Of a DNA stretch of 64,000 bases, positions 1 through 8,166 are shown piece after piece; position 1 is the first letter of the stretch, and the number at the start of each line of letters is the position of its first letter. The notes beneath the pieces are model-generated. The model was not told where the DNA came from. It was given only the letters and a program-made list of their open reading frames with translations, and searched no databases. Source of the DNA: Caldilineaceae bacterium (GTDB lineage: Bacteria > Chloroflexota > Anaerolineae > Caldilineales > Caldilineaceae). The stretch lies in NCBI GenBank assembly GCA_022842065.1, contig JALHQH010000052.1:21549-85548 (forward strand), written 5' to 3'. Position numbers and translations under genes: made by a program.

Positions 1-347
1 TTGGTCTGGAAGGCATTATGAATCCGCATGCCGGGACGGGCGTACTTTTGTTGTAGTTCGACCGCGCGGCGGAAAAAGTCGAGCCCCATCAGGGTCGGCT
101 CGCCTCCTTGCCAGGCAAAGGTCACTTCCGGCACCTGCTGCGCCTCGATGTATTGGCGCGTATAATTTTCCAACAGCTCATCGGCCATGCGAAAGCGGCT
201 GCCGGGATACATCAGCTCCTTGGCCAGGAAATAACAGTACTTACAATCCAGATTGCAGATTGCCCCGCGCGGCTTGGTCATAATGTGAAACGCCGCCGGC
301 GTTACTACTTGATCCCCTGCGGAAAGAAAGGTCATCGTGCCATCCAT
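1..347 (-). CDS. Anaerobic sulfatase-maturating enzyme (radical SAM), 5' part only
   Basis: The first 115 residues are present and the rest runs off the left edge. The gene reads leftward from an ATG at 347. It is a radical-SAM protein: the CNLDCKYCY motif (Cys31, Cys35, Cys38) binds the [4Fe-4S] cluster that cleaves SAM, preceded by TKPRGAI and followed by YPGSRFRM and WQGGEPTLMG. This combination is characteristic of anSME enzymes, which oxidise the active-site Cys or Ser of type I sulfatases to formylglycine. It starts 14 bases after the KDPG aldolase stop, so the two are probably co-transcribed. A plausible client, a Cys-type sulfatase, lies at 42769-44235. Identification is by remembered family motifs; only the N-terminal domain can be seen. 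Confidence 0.9.
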   Translation of the reverse strand, partial: MDGTMTFLSAGDQVVTPAAFHIMTKPRGAICNLDCKYCYFLAKELMYPGSRFRMADELLENYTRQYIEAQQVPEVTFAWQGGEPTLMGLDFFRRAVELQQKYARPGMRIHNAFQT

Positions 348-361
348 TATCTCATTACCGG

Positions 362-1006
362 CTACTTTACGGCTGCATCCCACGCCTGGCGTAACGCTTG
401 CGCCCGCTTGGCCAGATCAGTTAGATCTTGGGTTGGCCCGGTGACCAGCGCGCTGCCAATGCCGGCTGCCACTGCGCCCGCTTTGATATATTCGCCGATA
501 TTCTCGGCCGTAATACCGCCGGTGGGGACAATTTCAATGTCATCGAGGGGGGCGCGAATGGCCTTAATGTAGCGTGGTCCCATCATTTCAGAGGGGAAGA
601 GCTTCACGATGCGACAGCCGGCCACAAAAGCGTTCTGCGCCTCGGTGGGGGTGAAGACTCCAGGGAGATGCAAAATATCCTGCGCTACGGCCGCGGCGGC
701 AGTGGCCAGATCAAGATTCGGGGCCACGGTAAATTGCGCACCGGCTGCGATGGCTGTGCGAAACTGGGCGACCGTCCGCACCGTCCCCGCGCCGATAGTC
801 ATCTGCTCGCCAAATTGCGCGCGCAATTGGGTAATGCTCTCTAGCGCGCTCGTGGTGTTGAGGGTCACTTCCATAATCGGCACCCCATTGTCGAGCAAAA
901 CCTGGGCGATGTCGATCACCTGGGCGCGGCTGAAGTTACCGCGCACAATCGCCACAAGACCTGTCTTGCGGAGCTGGGCCGCTACTGTACTTGACGCTGT
1001 TGACAT
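362..1006 (-). CDS. eda: 2-dehydro-3-deoxyphosphogluconate aldolase / 4-hydroxy-2-oxoglutarate aldolase
   Basis: This is a 214-aa class I aldolase of the KDPG/KHG family, a cytosolic (beta/alpha)8 trimer that splits KDPG to pyruvate and glyceraldehyde 3-phosphate in Entner-Doudoroff and hexuronate catabolism. The Schiff-base lysine is in IVKLFP (Lys135), the general base Glu46 is in IMEVTL, and GAGTV is the phosphate/pyruvate-binding segment. Length is normal for the family. The start is supported by AGGAG about 7 bases upstream of the ATG. The sulfatase maturase follows 14 bases downstream on the same strand. Some paralogues act on 2-keto-3-deoxygalactonate phosphate, so the exact substrate is open. 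Confidence 0.92.
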   Translation of the reverse strand: MSTASSTVAAQLRKTGLVAIVRGNFSRAQVIDIAQVLLDNGVPIMEVTLNTTSALESITQLRAQFGEQMTIGAGTVRTVAQFRTAIAAGAQFTVAPNLDLATAAAAVAQDILHLPGVFTPTEAQNAFVAGCRIVKLFPSEMMGPRYIKAIRAPLDDIEIVPTGGITAENIGEYIKAGAVAAGIGSALVTGPTQDLTDLAKRAQALRQAWDAAVK

Positions 1007-1104
1007 CCTTTACTCCTACCTGCTGAAAACAACTTTGGACGATCTTGGTTGGGCTAAGCTTACCACAGATTGGCCAGGGTTTCCAGTTGCCACTTTGATT
1101 GCGC

Positions 1105-1180
1105 CACCCGTGTGCGTCGCACTGGTCGTATGAGATTGGGTCAACGAAACAACGTTTGACCAGTGCGACGCACACGGGTG
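1105..1180. repeat. Inverted repeat between sigma-factor and aldolase genes
   Basis: Two perfectly complementary 23-base arms (1105-1127 and 1158-1180) containing the core GTGCGTCGCACTG enclose a 30-base loop. The element lies between two minus-strand genes, so it could end the upstream transcript, although there is no T-run. The same core, again as an inverted pair, recurs at 62955-63020, which marks it as a dispersed element rather than a chance terminator. Confidence 0.85.
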
Positions 1181-1213
1181 GCCCTAAACTAAGCCGCTCC
1201 CCTTTGATTCGGG

Positions 1214-2092
1214 TTATAAAAGTTTTTCCCGGATGTGCTGTAACTTCTCCGGATTAACAACAAAGCGCAAGGCCACAATCAAGCCATCCACGCAGTGTAG
1301 ATTGACGACGCCGATCAGCTCCTCACCGGCCCAGACCAGCAGAGAGGGGGCGCCGTTGCTTTCAACCGCAGTCAAACGTGAATCGGCTGTCCGCTTCGCA
1401 TAGATACCAGCAAGGAAACGTAACACAATGTGCTGGCCGGCCAGCGGTCGGGTGGCTGCGCCCACCTTGCCGCCCCCATCCGACCAGAGCTGGACATCTT
1501 GGGCCAATAGTTGCTCGACCTGTTCCATATCTCCCGTTGACAGCGCCAGCATAAAACTTTCGACAATCGCACGTTGTTGTGGCGGCGTGGCAAAGCGGGG
1601 TCGGCGATCATGAAGATAGCGGCGCGCACGGCTGTAAAGCTGGCGGCAGTTGCTCTCACTCTTTTCGACAATCGTGGCAATTTCCCCATAGTCATAGTCA
1701 AAGACTTCGCGCAACAGAAAAACGGCCCGCTCCACCGGCGAGAGCGTTTCCAGCAGCACCAGAAAGGCCATGGCAATCGACTCATGGCGGGCCAGGAGCT
1801 CGTCGGGGGCATTGGCTGTCAACAGCGGTTCGGGCAGCCAGGGGCCAATGTATTCCTCGCGCTTCACCCGCGCCGACTTGAGCTGATCAAGGCAAAGCCT
1901 GGTCAACACGGTCGTTAGAAAGGCCTTTGCTGATTGCAGCGTGCTGACATCAGTTGCCATGAAGCGTAGATAACACTCCTGTACCATGTCCTCCGCCTCC
2001 ATCACCGTGCCCAACATGCGGTAGGCAATCGAAAAGAGGAGTGGGCGGTGGGCCTCAAAGGTTTGCAGTCGTGGGTCGGTACTGTTGTTCAT
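1214..2092 (-). CDS. ECF41-family (SigJ-like) RNA polymerase sigma factor
   Basis: A 292-aa extracytoplasmic-function sigma factor. Region 2 (about residues 15-75, FEAHRPLLFSIAYRMLG...AEDMVQE) and region 4 (about 110-165, LSPVERAVFLLREVFDYDY...SNCRQLYSRAR) are followed by a SnoaL/NTF2-like C-terminal domain of about 110 residues. The linker motif WLPEPLL, the DGGGK motif and the C-terminal NPEKL (usually NPDKL) are the signatures of ECF41 factors, whose C-terminal extension modulates activity in place of an anti-sigma factor. I place the start at the ATG at 2092; a longer reading from 2128 would lie deeper inside the upstream gene. The start overlaps the 3' end of the FAD oxidoreductase by 38 bases, so translation is probably coupled. 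ECF41 genes are typically linked to oxidoreductases or carboxymuconolactone decarboxylase-like proteins, which fits. Confidence 0.9.
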   Translation of the reverse strand: MNNSTDPRLQTFEAHRPLLFSIAYRMLGTVMEAEDMVQECYLRFMATDVSTLQSAKAFLTTVLTRLCLDQLKSARVKREEYIGPWLPEPLLTANAPDELLARHESIAMAFLVLLETLSPVERAVFLLREVFDYDYGEIATIVEKSESNCRQLYSRARRYLHDRRPRFATPPQQRAIVESFMLALSTGDMEQVEQLLAQDVQLWSDGGGKVGAATRPLAGQHIVLRFLAGIYAKRTADSRLTAVESNGAPSLLVWAGEELIGVVNLHCVDGLIVALRFVVNPEKLQHIREKLL

Positions 2093-3317
2093 GGTCGCTG
2101 CTCTTTTCTGCTGTTTGCATCTGCCCACGCATGGCTGGGAACGGTGGTTGCGTGATCACTTGGGTCGTCTTTGGCCAGAGATAAGCTGGTGTCCACCACT
2201 TGGTGCGCCAGAGACTTTGCACGGTGTAACGACAGATCTGCTCCTTGAACCATGCCGCCGGCCGCCCGCTGATAATCAACGCCCGCGGGCGATCATCGCT
2301 ATGCACGAATTGGACCAAGCCATCCTTGCGCCCCAAGCTGATACACTGGCCGCCATAGCCAAACCGGAATGGCCCCGGTGCTGGTTGCCCGGTCAAGTGT
2401 GCCGCCAGCTGATCGGCGACATAAGCGCCCATGGGCATGGCCGTCGCACAGGCCATACGTAGCCCGGTCGCAGCGGCATCACCTACGGCATAGATGGTCG
2501 GGTGGTCAACCACCTGCAAGGTTTCGTTGACCAGGATCCGACCGGCGGGATCGGTAGGCAAACCTGCGGCGCGGGCAAGCGGCAGTGTCGTAAAGGCACC
2601 GGCCCACAGACACTGGTCAAAGGGGATGAACTGCCCATCGCGACAGTAGGCGCGATCCGCCGTGAGCCGTTCAACAGTCCGATCTTCAATCAAGGTGATC
2701 TCTAGCCGACTGAAAACGCGTTTTAGATGGCGTTGCCCGGCAACCGAGAGGGTGGCCCCCAACTTGCCGCTCGTGACCAGGGTGATGCGTAGTTGGGGAT
2801 ACCGTTCGGCTAACTCGGCGGCCGCTTCAATTCCGGTGAGGCCACCGCCCACGATCAGCAACTGGCCGGCTTGGGCGGCCAGCGCCGCCACTGCCAGCTG
2901 CCCTTGTTGACTGGTCGCGGCGCTGGCAAGCGAAAGCGCATAGTCCGCTACGCCTGGTACCCGACTGCGCTCCACCGTACTGCCCAGCGCGTAAACCAAG
3001 TGATCATAGGTGATCGTTTGGCTGCCGGCGGCACCTTGCACCGTGAGCGCACGCGCCTTGGGATCAAGCGCCGTACAGTTGCCTTGCACGAATTGAACGG
3101 CTGTGCCCGCCACCAACTTGCGCAAGGGGATGGCCTGTGGTGAGGTGCCGGCCAACTGTTGGTGCAGCCGAATCCGCTCAACAAAGTGGTCGTGGTTGTT
3201 AATCAACACGATTTCTACGGGTTGACGTTTGGTCTGGGCGGCCAGGCGTAGTGCCGCCAATGTCCCCGCATAGCCAGCACCGAGGATGACAACTTTGGTC
3301 TGTTTTGGGCTTTGCAT
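2055..3317 (-). CDS. NAD(P)/FAD-dependent oxidoreductase (NDH-2-like)
   Basis: A 420-aa two-dinucleotide-binding flavoprotein. An N-terminal FAD Rossmann motif GAGYAG (residues 13-18), a central NAD(P)H motif (VGGGLTGIE) and the FAD-ribityl motif YAVGDAA are visible, as in type II NADH dehydrogenases and related disulfide-independent reductases. The start at 3317 has a clear AGGAG about 7 bases upstream; the open frame continues further upstream without a better site. The gene overlaps the ECF41 sigma factor that follows, suggesting the oxidoreductase is part of the sigma factor's own regulon. Electron acceptor (quinone or other) cannot be told from sequence. C-terminal hydrophobicity is modest, so membrane attachment as in true NDH-2 is uncertain. 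Confidence 0.85.
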   Translation of the reverse strand: MQSPKQTKVVILGAGYAGTLAALRLAAQTKRQPVEIVLINNHDHFVERIRLHQQLAGTSPQAIPLRKLVAGTAVQFVQGNCTALDPKARALTVQGAAGSQTITYDHLVYALGSTVERSRVPGVADYALSLASAATSQQGQLAVAALAAQAGQLLIVGGGLTGIEAAAELAERYPQLRITLVTSGKLGATLSVAGQRHLKRVFSRLEITLIEDRTVERLTADRAYCRDGQFIPFDQCLWAGAFTTLPLARAAGLPTDPAGRILVNETLQVVDHPTIYAVGDAAATGLRMACATAMPMGAYVADQLAAHLTGQPAPGPFRFGYGGQCISLGRKDGLVQFVHSDDRPRALIISGRPAAWFKEQICRYTVQSLWRTKWWTPAYLWPKTTQVITQPPFPAMRGQMQTAEKSSDHEQQYRPTTANL

Positions 3318-3421
3318 TTTTTGCTCCTTTTGCTCTCGCGAACGACAAGCGATCAATTTCGCTGACAGAAAGGAGACGAGCAAGGTGTGCGTTTTGTGAC
3401 AAAATCCACAATCTTGGTACT

Positions 3422-4363
3422 TCAGCGACGCATGCTGATGACATCCAACATGGTGCGCACCGCGACGACGACGGCGTCGGGTTGTTCCTGGGGGATGTTG
3501 TGGCCGCTGTCATCGACCGGCAGACGCATGCTAAAGCTGGAAAGGGTGAGCAATTGATCGGGCAATTCTTGCTGTAAGAGTGCGTTGAGCTGCGCCTCCA
3601 AATTGGTGGGCAGACCGGGTGCCAACACTGTCGGTATGCCGGCGACTAACACGAGCAATGGCCGTTTGCCTAGATCCCCGGCGGCGGCGACTTGGGCGGC
3701 AGTCGTGGGAATATCAATGCCTTCGGGCGTTTGGGCCGGGACACGGTAGCCAGTGGTCATGAAGCTGCGAAAATTTTGTAGCCGTGGGCTGTCGTCAGCG
3801 GCCGGGGATGGCAGCAAGGCTTGGGCGCGCATCCACCACGTTTCATGCACGGCGTCGACCAGCACAATGCCAAGCACATCATCTGGATGGGCAGCGGTGT
3901 ACAGGCGGACAAAGAGCGCACCAAAAGAGTGGCCAACCAAGATGTAGGGGCCACTTTCGCCACTCTGGGCTAACAGTTCTTCCAGATCAGCAACGATATC
4001 GGCCCCGGTCCGGCCTACTACTGTCCCATCACTGGCACCCAGCCCGGCGCGGTCATAGCTACAAACGCGGGTCAAGGCGGCAATACCAGGTTGGACCAGT
4101 GCCCAACTGCTGTGATCAGCGCCCAGCCCCGCTTCGAGGATCACGGTTGGGCTGCCGGTACCCGCACAGTAAAGGGCTAGGCGGCGTTCCCCGACCGCCA
4201 CATATGCGCCCCCCTCCGCCAATGGCAGCGCGGTTGGTGCGCTGGTTGTTATGGGGGGGACGGTCGCTGTAAGTGGAACAACTGGCCTGAGGGTTTGCAA
4301 ATCAAGTGTAGAACTGCCGAGGAGGATGCTACTAAAGAGGATGTAGAGCCAGGCCGGGCACAT
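3422..4363 (-). CDS. Exported alpha/beta hydrolase
   Basis: A 313-aa serine hydrolase. An N-terminal hydrophobic segment (residues 3-18) and a Thr/Pro-rich linker precede the fold, consistent with export and a tether or signal peptide. The nucleophile elbow is GHSFG (Ser146), an oxyanion-type EAGLGADHSSW segment precedes it, and the catalytic His288 sits in DDSGHNIP; an acid residue probably follows strand 7. The start at 4363 is chosen because AAGGAG lies 9 bases upstream and the export signal begins there; the frame is open further upstream but reads unlikely sequence. The gene is downstream of the sulfolipid glycosyltransferase on the same strand (137-base gap). Substrate is unknown; lipases, esterases and haloalkane dehalogenase-like enzymes share these features. 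Confidence 0.82.
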   Translation of the reverse strand: MCPAWLYILFSSILLGSSTLDLQTLRPVVPLTATVPPITTSAPTALPLAEGGAYVAVGERRLALYCAGTGSPTVILEAGLGADHSSWALVQPGIAALTRVCSYDRAGLGASDGTVVGRTGADIVADLEELLAQSGESGPYILVGHSFGALFVRLYTAAHPDDVLGIVLVDAVHETWWMRAQALLPSPAADDSPRLQNFRSFMTTGYRVPAQTPEGIDIPTTAAQVAAAGDLGKRPLLVLVAGIPTVLAPGLPTNLEAQLNALLQQELPDQLLTLSSFSMRLPVDDSGHNIPQEQPDAVVVAVRTMLDVISMRR

Positions 4364-4500
4364 TAGTGCTGCTCCTTTACCAAGTCGGCGGCGTCGAGGG
4401 CGGTGCCATACAGAATCAAAGCGAGTGGGGCAGCGGGGGATCTGCCAGCCATGCATCAGCGGGAATCTGATAACGTTGGAGCGAATCAGATCGGCTTGAA

Positions 4501-5676
4501 TCAGATCGGGTTGAAGCCCATGGCTTGTCCTTTGCCACGGCGGAAGACGCGGCGGGCAATTTGGTAGTAATCGACGAGCTGATCCATGGTCGCACGCCAA
4601 GAGCGACTTTGCGCATGGCGGAAGCCATTTTCACCCATCTCGGCGCGCAACTGTGGGTTGGTGCGCAGCCGACGCAGCAAAGGTGTAATCTGATGCAGTT
4701 GATTCGGCTCGTAAAAGAAACCATTTTCGCCGTCGATGACGGTGTCAACCACCCCACCCGCTTTGGCCGCAATTACGGGCACACGACAAGCCATTGCTTC
4801 CAGTGCCACCAAGCCAAAGGTTTCGGTCGTCGAGGGGAAGATAAAGGCATCGGCGGCGCGGTAGGCGGCGATCAGATCGGCACCACGCAAAAAGCCAGGG
4901 AAGACGGTCGGTGTATCGCGGTAATACTCTTGCAACTGCCCGTGGCTTGGGCCGCCGCCAATCAGGGCCATGCGCACACCCGGTTCGGCAAAGATATGTT
5001 CGCGAATTTCCTTAAGCCCTTTTTCCGGGGATTGGCGTCCCACGTTGACCACCAGAAAATCGTCGGGATGGCCATCGGTGAGCAGGTTGCGCATGGCTTC
5101 ATCGCGCACACCAGGGGTAAAGAGTTCGGTGTCAATACCACGTTTCCACCAGCGCACGCGGCGAAAACCCTGGCGGCGCAGATCATCGCGAATGGCGCTG
5201 GAAGGGCAGAGATTGACATCAGCCTGGTTGTGGATCGTGCGCAGGTAGCTGCGCAGCACCGGTGCCACAAAGCCAATGCCATAATGTTCCACATAGCGGG
5301 GCAGATCCGTGTGGAACGAGGCGACCGTGGGCACTTTCAACTTGCGGGCATAGGAAAGACCAAAGGGCCCAAGCGCAACCGGATTGACCATGTGGATCAG
5401 ATCCGGCTGAAAGGCCTGCACGCGTTGCCAGATGTGACGGCGCGGCAAATTAATGCGCAACTCCGGGTAGAGGGGCAGCCGTGGCCCATCAACGCCGACC
5501 ACTTCCGCGCCGGCATACTCGCTCGGCGCGCCGGCTGGGGCGAAGAGAATCACCTGATGCCCTTGTTCTTGTAAGCGCTGTAACATGAGACAGAGAATAC
5601 TGACAATGCCATCAATTTTGGGTAGAAAGGTTTCCGTAAAAATCGCGATTTTTAATGGAGTTTCATCAGTTTGCAT
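4501..5676 (-). CDS. sqdX: GT4 glycosyltransferase, probable sulfoquinovosyl-diacylglycerol synthase
   Basis: A 391-aa GT-B retaining glycosyltransferase. The N-terminal acceptor domain starts KIAIFTETFLPKIDGI. The C-terminal donor domain carries GRQSPEKG, the EX7E motif (Glu285 and Glu293 in TETFGLVALEAM) and AGGVVDTVIDGENG. Divergent pairing with sqdB, 481 bases away, makes the plant/cyanobacterial SQD2/SqdX role the best assignment: transfer of sulfoquinovose from UDP-sulfoquinovose to diacylglycerol at the membrane. Without the neighbour it would be called only a mannosyltransferase-like GT4. The ATG at 5676 begins the recognisable domain. Confidence 0.8.
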   Translation of the reverse strand: MQTDETPLKIAIFTETFLPKIDGIVSILCLMLQRLQEQGHQVILFAPAGAPSEYAGAEVVGVDGPRLPLYPELRINLPRRHIWQRVQAFQPDLIHMVNPVALGPFGLSYARKLKVPTVASFHTDLPRYVEHYGIGFVAPVLRSYLRTIHNQADVNLCPSSAIRDDLRRQGFRRVRWWKRGIDTELFTPGVRDEAMRNLLTDGHPDDFLVVNVGRQSPEKGLKEIREHIFAEPGVRMALIGGGPSHGQLQEYYRDTPTVFPGFLRGADLIAAYRAADAFIFPSTTETFGLVALEAMACRVPVIAAKAGGVVDTVIDGENGFFYEPNQLHQITPLLRRLRTNPQLRAEMGENGFRHAQSRSWRATMDQLVDYYQIARRVFRRGKGQAMGFNPI

Positions 5677-6157
5677 AGTACCTCAGAAATTATTCTAATT
5701 ATTCTATGGAATAGCTTGTTTTTTTATTGGTGTTGAACAAAAATACGTGCGCGCTGCACAAAGAATACAGCTTTTCTACTTTTTGCTGCGAGCAATTTAT
5801 CCGCATGTGCTGAATTAAGTAACCCGGTTGCGCCGCGTCAAAATTTTATGCACACCACTGCTAGTATATATACTACTGTAGCATACTATGCAAGGCTGGG
5901 TGCGTGGCTATTCTCCTAATCTGCAAAAACCGCAACGAAATTTGCGAAAGGTGGCACATTTTTGCCTAAGATCTAGCGTTGTCAGTAAATCATCCCCATG
6001 TTAGCGTTTTGTTAAATGCTATACTGTCGTTTATGCTTGGGACAAATTACATCTACATCATTTTGTGCAATGCAACTTGTACGATTTTGTGAATTAAATT
6101 TTGGTCGCACAAGGTAACAAGTTTTAGTCAGCTATTGAGGAAGAGGAGAAGATTTGT
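5677..6157. promoter_or_regulatory. AT-rich divergent promoter region between sqdX and sqdB
   Basis: This 481-base spacer is clearly more AT-rich than its surroundings and carries no convincing ORF. It must hold both divergent promoters. A perfect 12-base palindrome AGTATATATACT lies at 5863-5874, near the middle, and TATACT at about 6020 could serve as a -10 for sqdB, but I see no matching -35 with good spacing. sqdB has a strong ribosome binding site (AGGAG about 9 bases before its ATG). Confidence 0.5.
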
Positions 6158-7408
6158 ATGGGTAAAGGGAATGTTTTGGTGCTGGGTGGTGATGGCTTTT
6201 GTGGCTGGCCGACCAGCCTGCGCCTTTCCAGCGAGGGTTATGATGTGACGATTGTGGACAATCTGTCCCGCCGTAAGATCGATGTCGAGTTGGGTTGTCG
6301 TTCGTTGACACCAATCGAGACGCCCGAAAATCGTTTGGCCGCATGGAAAGAGGCGACTGGCAAGACGATCAACTTTGTCAATCTGAATGTGGCCGAAGAT
6401 TATAATGACCTGCGTGATCTGATTGCGGAAGTACGGCCCAAGGCCATTGTCCATTTTGCCGAGCAGCGCGCCGCCCCCTACTCGATGAAATCCCCCAAAC
6501 ACAAGCGTTATACCGTCGATAACAACGTCAACGGCACCCACAACCTGCTCTGCGCCTTGGTCGATGCCGGCGTTGATGCCCATCTGGTCCACCTGGGCAC
6601 CATGGGTGTTTATGGTTATGGCACCGCGGGCATGGCCATTCCTGAGGGCTATCTCAATGTCAAGGTGGAGATCGAAGGCAAGGATCACGATATTGAGATC
6701 CCCTACCCACCGCACCCCGGCAGCATCTACCACATGACCAAGACGCTCGATGCGCTGCTCTTCTACTATTACAACAAGAATGACGGCGTGCGCATTACCG
6801 ATCTACATCAAGGTGTTGTCTGGGGCACCAATACCGATGAAACCTTGCTGGACGAGCGGCTGATCAACCGCTTTGACTACGAAGGGGATTATGGTACCGT
6901 CCTCAACCGCTTCTTGGTGCAGGCGGCCGTCGGTCACCCGTTGACCGTTTATGGCACCGGTGGTCAGACCCGCGCCTTTATCCACATTCGCGACTCGGTG
7001 CGCTGCATCTCGTTGGCGATTGCCAACCCACCCCAGCCGGGTGAACGCGTGAAGATTTTCAACCAGATGACCGAAACCCACCGCGTCCATGAATTGGCCG
7101 AGATTGTGGCGGGGCTCACCAGTTCTGAGATCCGTTACTATGTCAACCCGCGCAACGAATCCGTTGAAAATAACCTGGTCGTCCGCAATGACCAATTCCT
7201 GGCATTGGGGCTCAACCCGACCCGCCTGGGTGAAGGGCTATTGACCGAAGTCTACGAAGTTGCTGGGCGCTACAAGGATCGCTGTAACATGGACAAGATC
7301 CTCTCCGACTCGCGCTGGCGCAAGGATATCCCCAAGGATAAAGTCGGTTCTGACAATCCTGTCCTTACCCGCACCACGGCGAATGGTCATGCGCCGGTGA
7401 AGGCGTAG
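6158..7408 (+). CDS. sqdB: UDP-sulfoquinovose synthase
   Basis: A 416-aa short-chain dehydrogenase/reductase of the SQD1/SqdB family. It makes UDP-sulfoquinovose from UDP-glucose and sulfite, the head-group donor for the sulfolipid SQDG. The NAD-binding start VLGGDGFCGWP, the FAEQRAAPYSM segment, catalytic Thr148 (HLGTMGVYG) and the Tyr191-x3-Lys195 pair (IYHMTK) match plant SQD1 (Thr145, Tyr182, Lys186). TDLHQGVVWGT and AFIHIRD are further family signatures. Length matches the family. A GAGGAAGAGGAG ribosome binding site supports the start. It is divergent from sqdX, so together they cover the two committed sulfolipid steps. Confidence 0.96.
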   Translation: MGKGNVLVLGGDGFCGWPTSLRLSSEGYDVTIVDNLSRRKIDVELGCRSLTPIETPENRLAAWKEATGKTINFVNLNVAEDYNDLRDLIAEVRPKAIVHFAEQRAAPYSMKSPKHKRYTVDNNVNGTHNLLCALVDAGVDAHLVHLGTMGVYGYGTAGMAIPEGYLNVKVEIEGKDHDIEIPYPPHPGSIYHMTKTLDALLFYYYNKNDGVRITDLHQGVVWGTNTDETLLDERLINRFDYEGDYGTVLNRFLVQAAVGHPLTVYGTGGQTRAFIHIRDSVRCISLAIANPPQPGERVKIFNQMTETHRVHELAEIVAGLTSSEIRYYVNPRNESVENNLVVRNDQFLALGLNPTRLGEGLLTEVYEVAGRYKDRCNMDKILSDSRWRKDIPKDKVGSDNPVLTRTTANGHAPVKA

Positions 7409-7411
7409 AAA

Positions 7412-7508
7412 GCGGCAAGGGGGCAAAGTTGCAAAGGCGCAGGGTTGAGGGTAGCCACGCGATACTTTGCAACCTTGCCCCTCTGCCACCTTGCCACCTT
7501 GCGACTTT
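7412..7508. repeat. Period-8 tandem words arranged as an inverted repeat (convergent gene ends)
   Basis: The entire gap between the convergent sqdB and YceI genes is filled by degenerate 8-base words: GGCAAGG/GGCAAAGT-type units on the left and TTGCAACC, TTGCCCCT, CTGCCACC, TTGCCACC, TTGCGACT on the right. The two halves are roughly complementary, giving a long imperfect hairpin. The right end touches the YceI stop codon. Probably a bidirectional terminator; the same architecture recurs elsewhere in the window. Confidence 0.8.
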
Positions 7509-8031
7509 ATCCCTCTTTGATAATCTCTAGATCAATATCAATATTGACCTGATCGCCCACGAGCACGCCGCCGGTCTCCAAGGCCCCATTCCACTCCAAA
7601 CCCCAGTCCTTGCGATTAATGGCGGTCTTGGCGCTAAAGCCGGCGCTGGTGGTCCCCCACGGGCTCTTGGCCTGGCCGGCATATTCGGTCTCCAACACAA
7701 CTTCTTTGCTGACGCCGCGGATTGTCAGGTCACCGATAATGCGGCCGTGGCTATCGTCGATCTTTTCGACTCGTTTGCTGACAAAGGTGAGGGTGGGGTA
7801 ATTATCGGCATCCAGGAAATCTGCCGAGCGCAGGTGACCATCGCGCTGGGCGTCGCGCGTGTCGATGCTGGCGGCCTCAATTTGTACATTGACCGTTGAA
7901 TTGATCGGATTCGCTTCATCAAACTCGACGGTGCCATTAACTTCCCCAAAACGGCCGCGCGCGGTCGAGATCATCATGTGGCGAACGCCAAAGGTTACAT
8001 GTGAGTGGGCTGAATCAATTTTCCATGCCAT
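7507..8031 (-). CDS. YceI family protein
   Basis: A 174-aa lipocalin-like beta-barrel protein that in characterised members binds a polyisoprenoid chain. The family landmarks WKIDSAHSHVTFGVRHMMIS at the N-terminus, RDGHLRSADFLDADNYPTLTF in the middle and the terminal VGDQVNIDIDLEI are all present. There is no signal peptide, so it is the cytoplasmic type. The start has GAGGAG about 7 bases upstream. It is divergent from a TetR regulator with two palindromic sites between them (8074-8123), so it is the likely target of that regulator. Confidence 0.93.
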   Translation of the reverse strand: MAWKIDSAHSHVTFGVRHMMISTARGRFGEVNGTVEFDEANPINSTVNVQIEAASIDTRDAQRDGHLRSADFLDADNYPTLTFVSKRVEKIDDSHGRIIGDLTIRGVSKEVVLETEYAGQAKSPWGTTSAGFSAKTAINRKDWGLEWNGALETGGVLVGDQVNIDIDLEIIKEG

Positions 8032-8073
8032 GTTGTTTGCTCCTCATTTTAAGTTACCAAATTTTTATCAAAA

Positions 8074-8123
8074 GTGGACACATGTCCATTCGCTGTGAAA
8101 GATTTTAACGGACACGTGTCCAC
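8074..8123. promoter_or_regulatory. Paired palindromic operator between yceI and tetR
   Basis: Two closely related palindromes, GGACACATGTCC (8076-8087) and the perfect GGACACGTGTCC (8110-8121), are centred 34 bases apart in the divergent promoter region. Flanking bases GTGG and CCAC extend the similarity. The second site lies just upstream of the -35 box of the tetR promoter. Most simply these bind the divergently encoded TetR protein as two dimers, giving autoregulation and control of yceI. Confidence 0.75.
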
Positions 8124-8131
8124 TTGTCAAA

Positions 8132-8160
8132 TTGGAAGTGTTATTCGCTTCTGTTATAAT
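8132..8160 (+). promoter_or_regulatory. Sigma-70 promoter of tetR, predicted leaderless
   Basis: TTGGAA (8132-8137), a 17-base spacer and a perfect TATAAT (8155-8160). The start codon ATG at 8167 begins 6 bases after the -10 box, which is where transcription should initiate, so the mRNA is predicted to have no 5' leader. No ribosome binding site is present. Confidence 0.75.
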
Positions 8161-8166
8161 GGCAAT

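Noticed and set aside
4525..5574. 349-residue open frame on the plus strand
   Set aside because: It is antisense to the GT4 glycosyltransferase; GC-rich codon bias leaves long antisense frames in this genome.
6128..6733. 201-residue open frame on the minus strand
   Set aside because: It is antisense to sqdB and crosses its start region; no supporting features.
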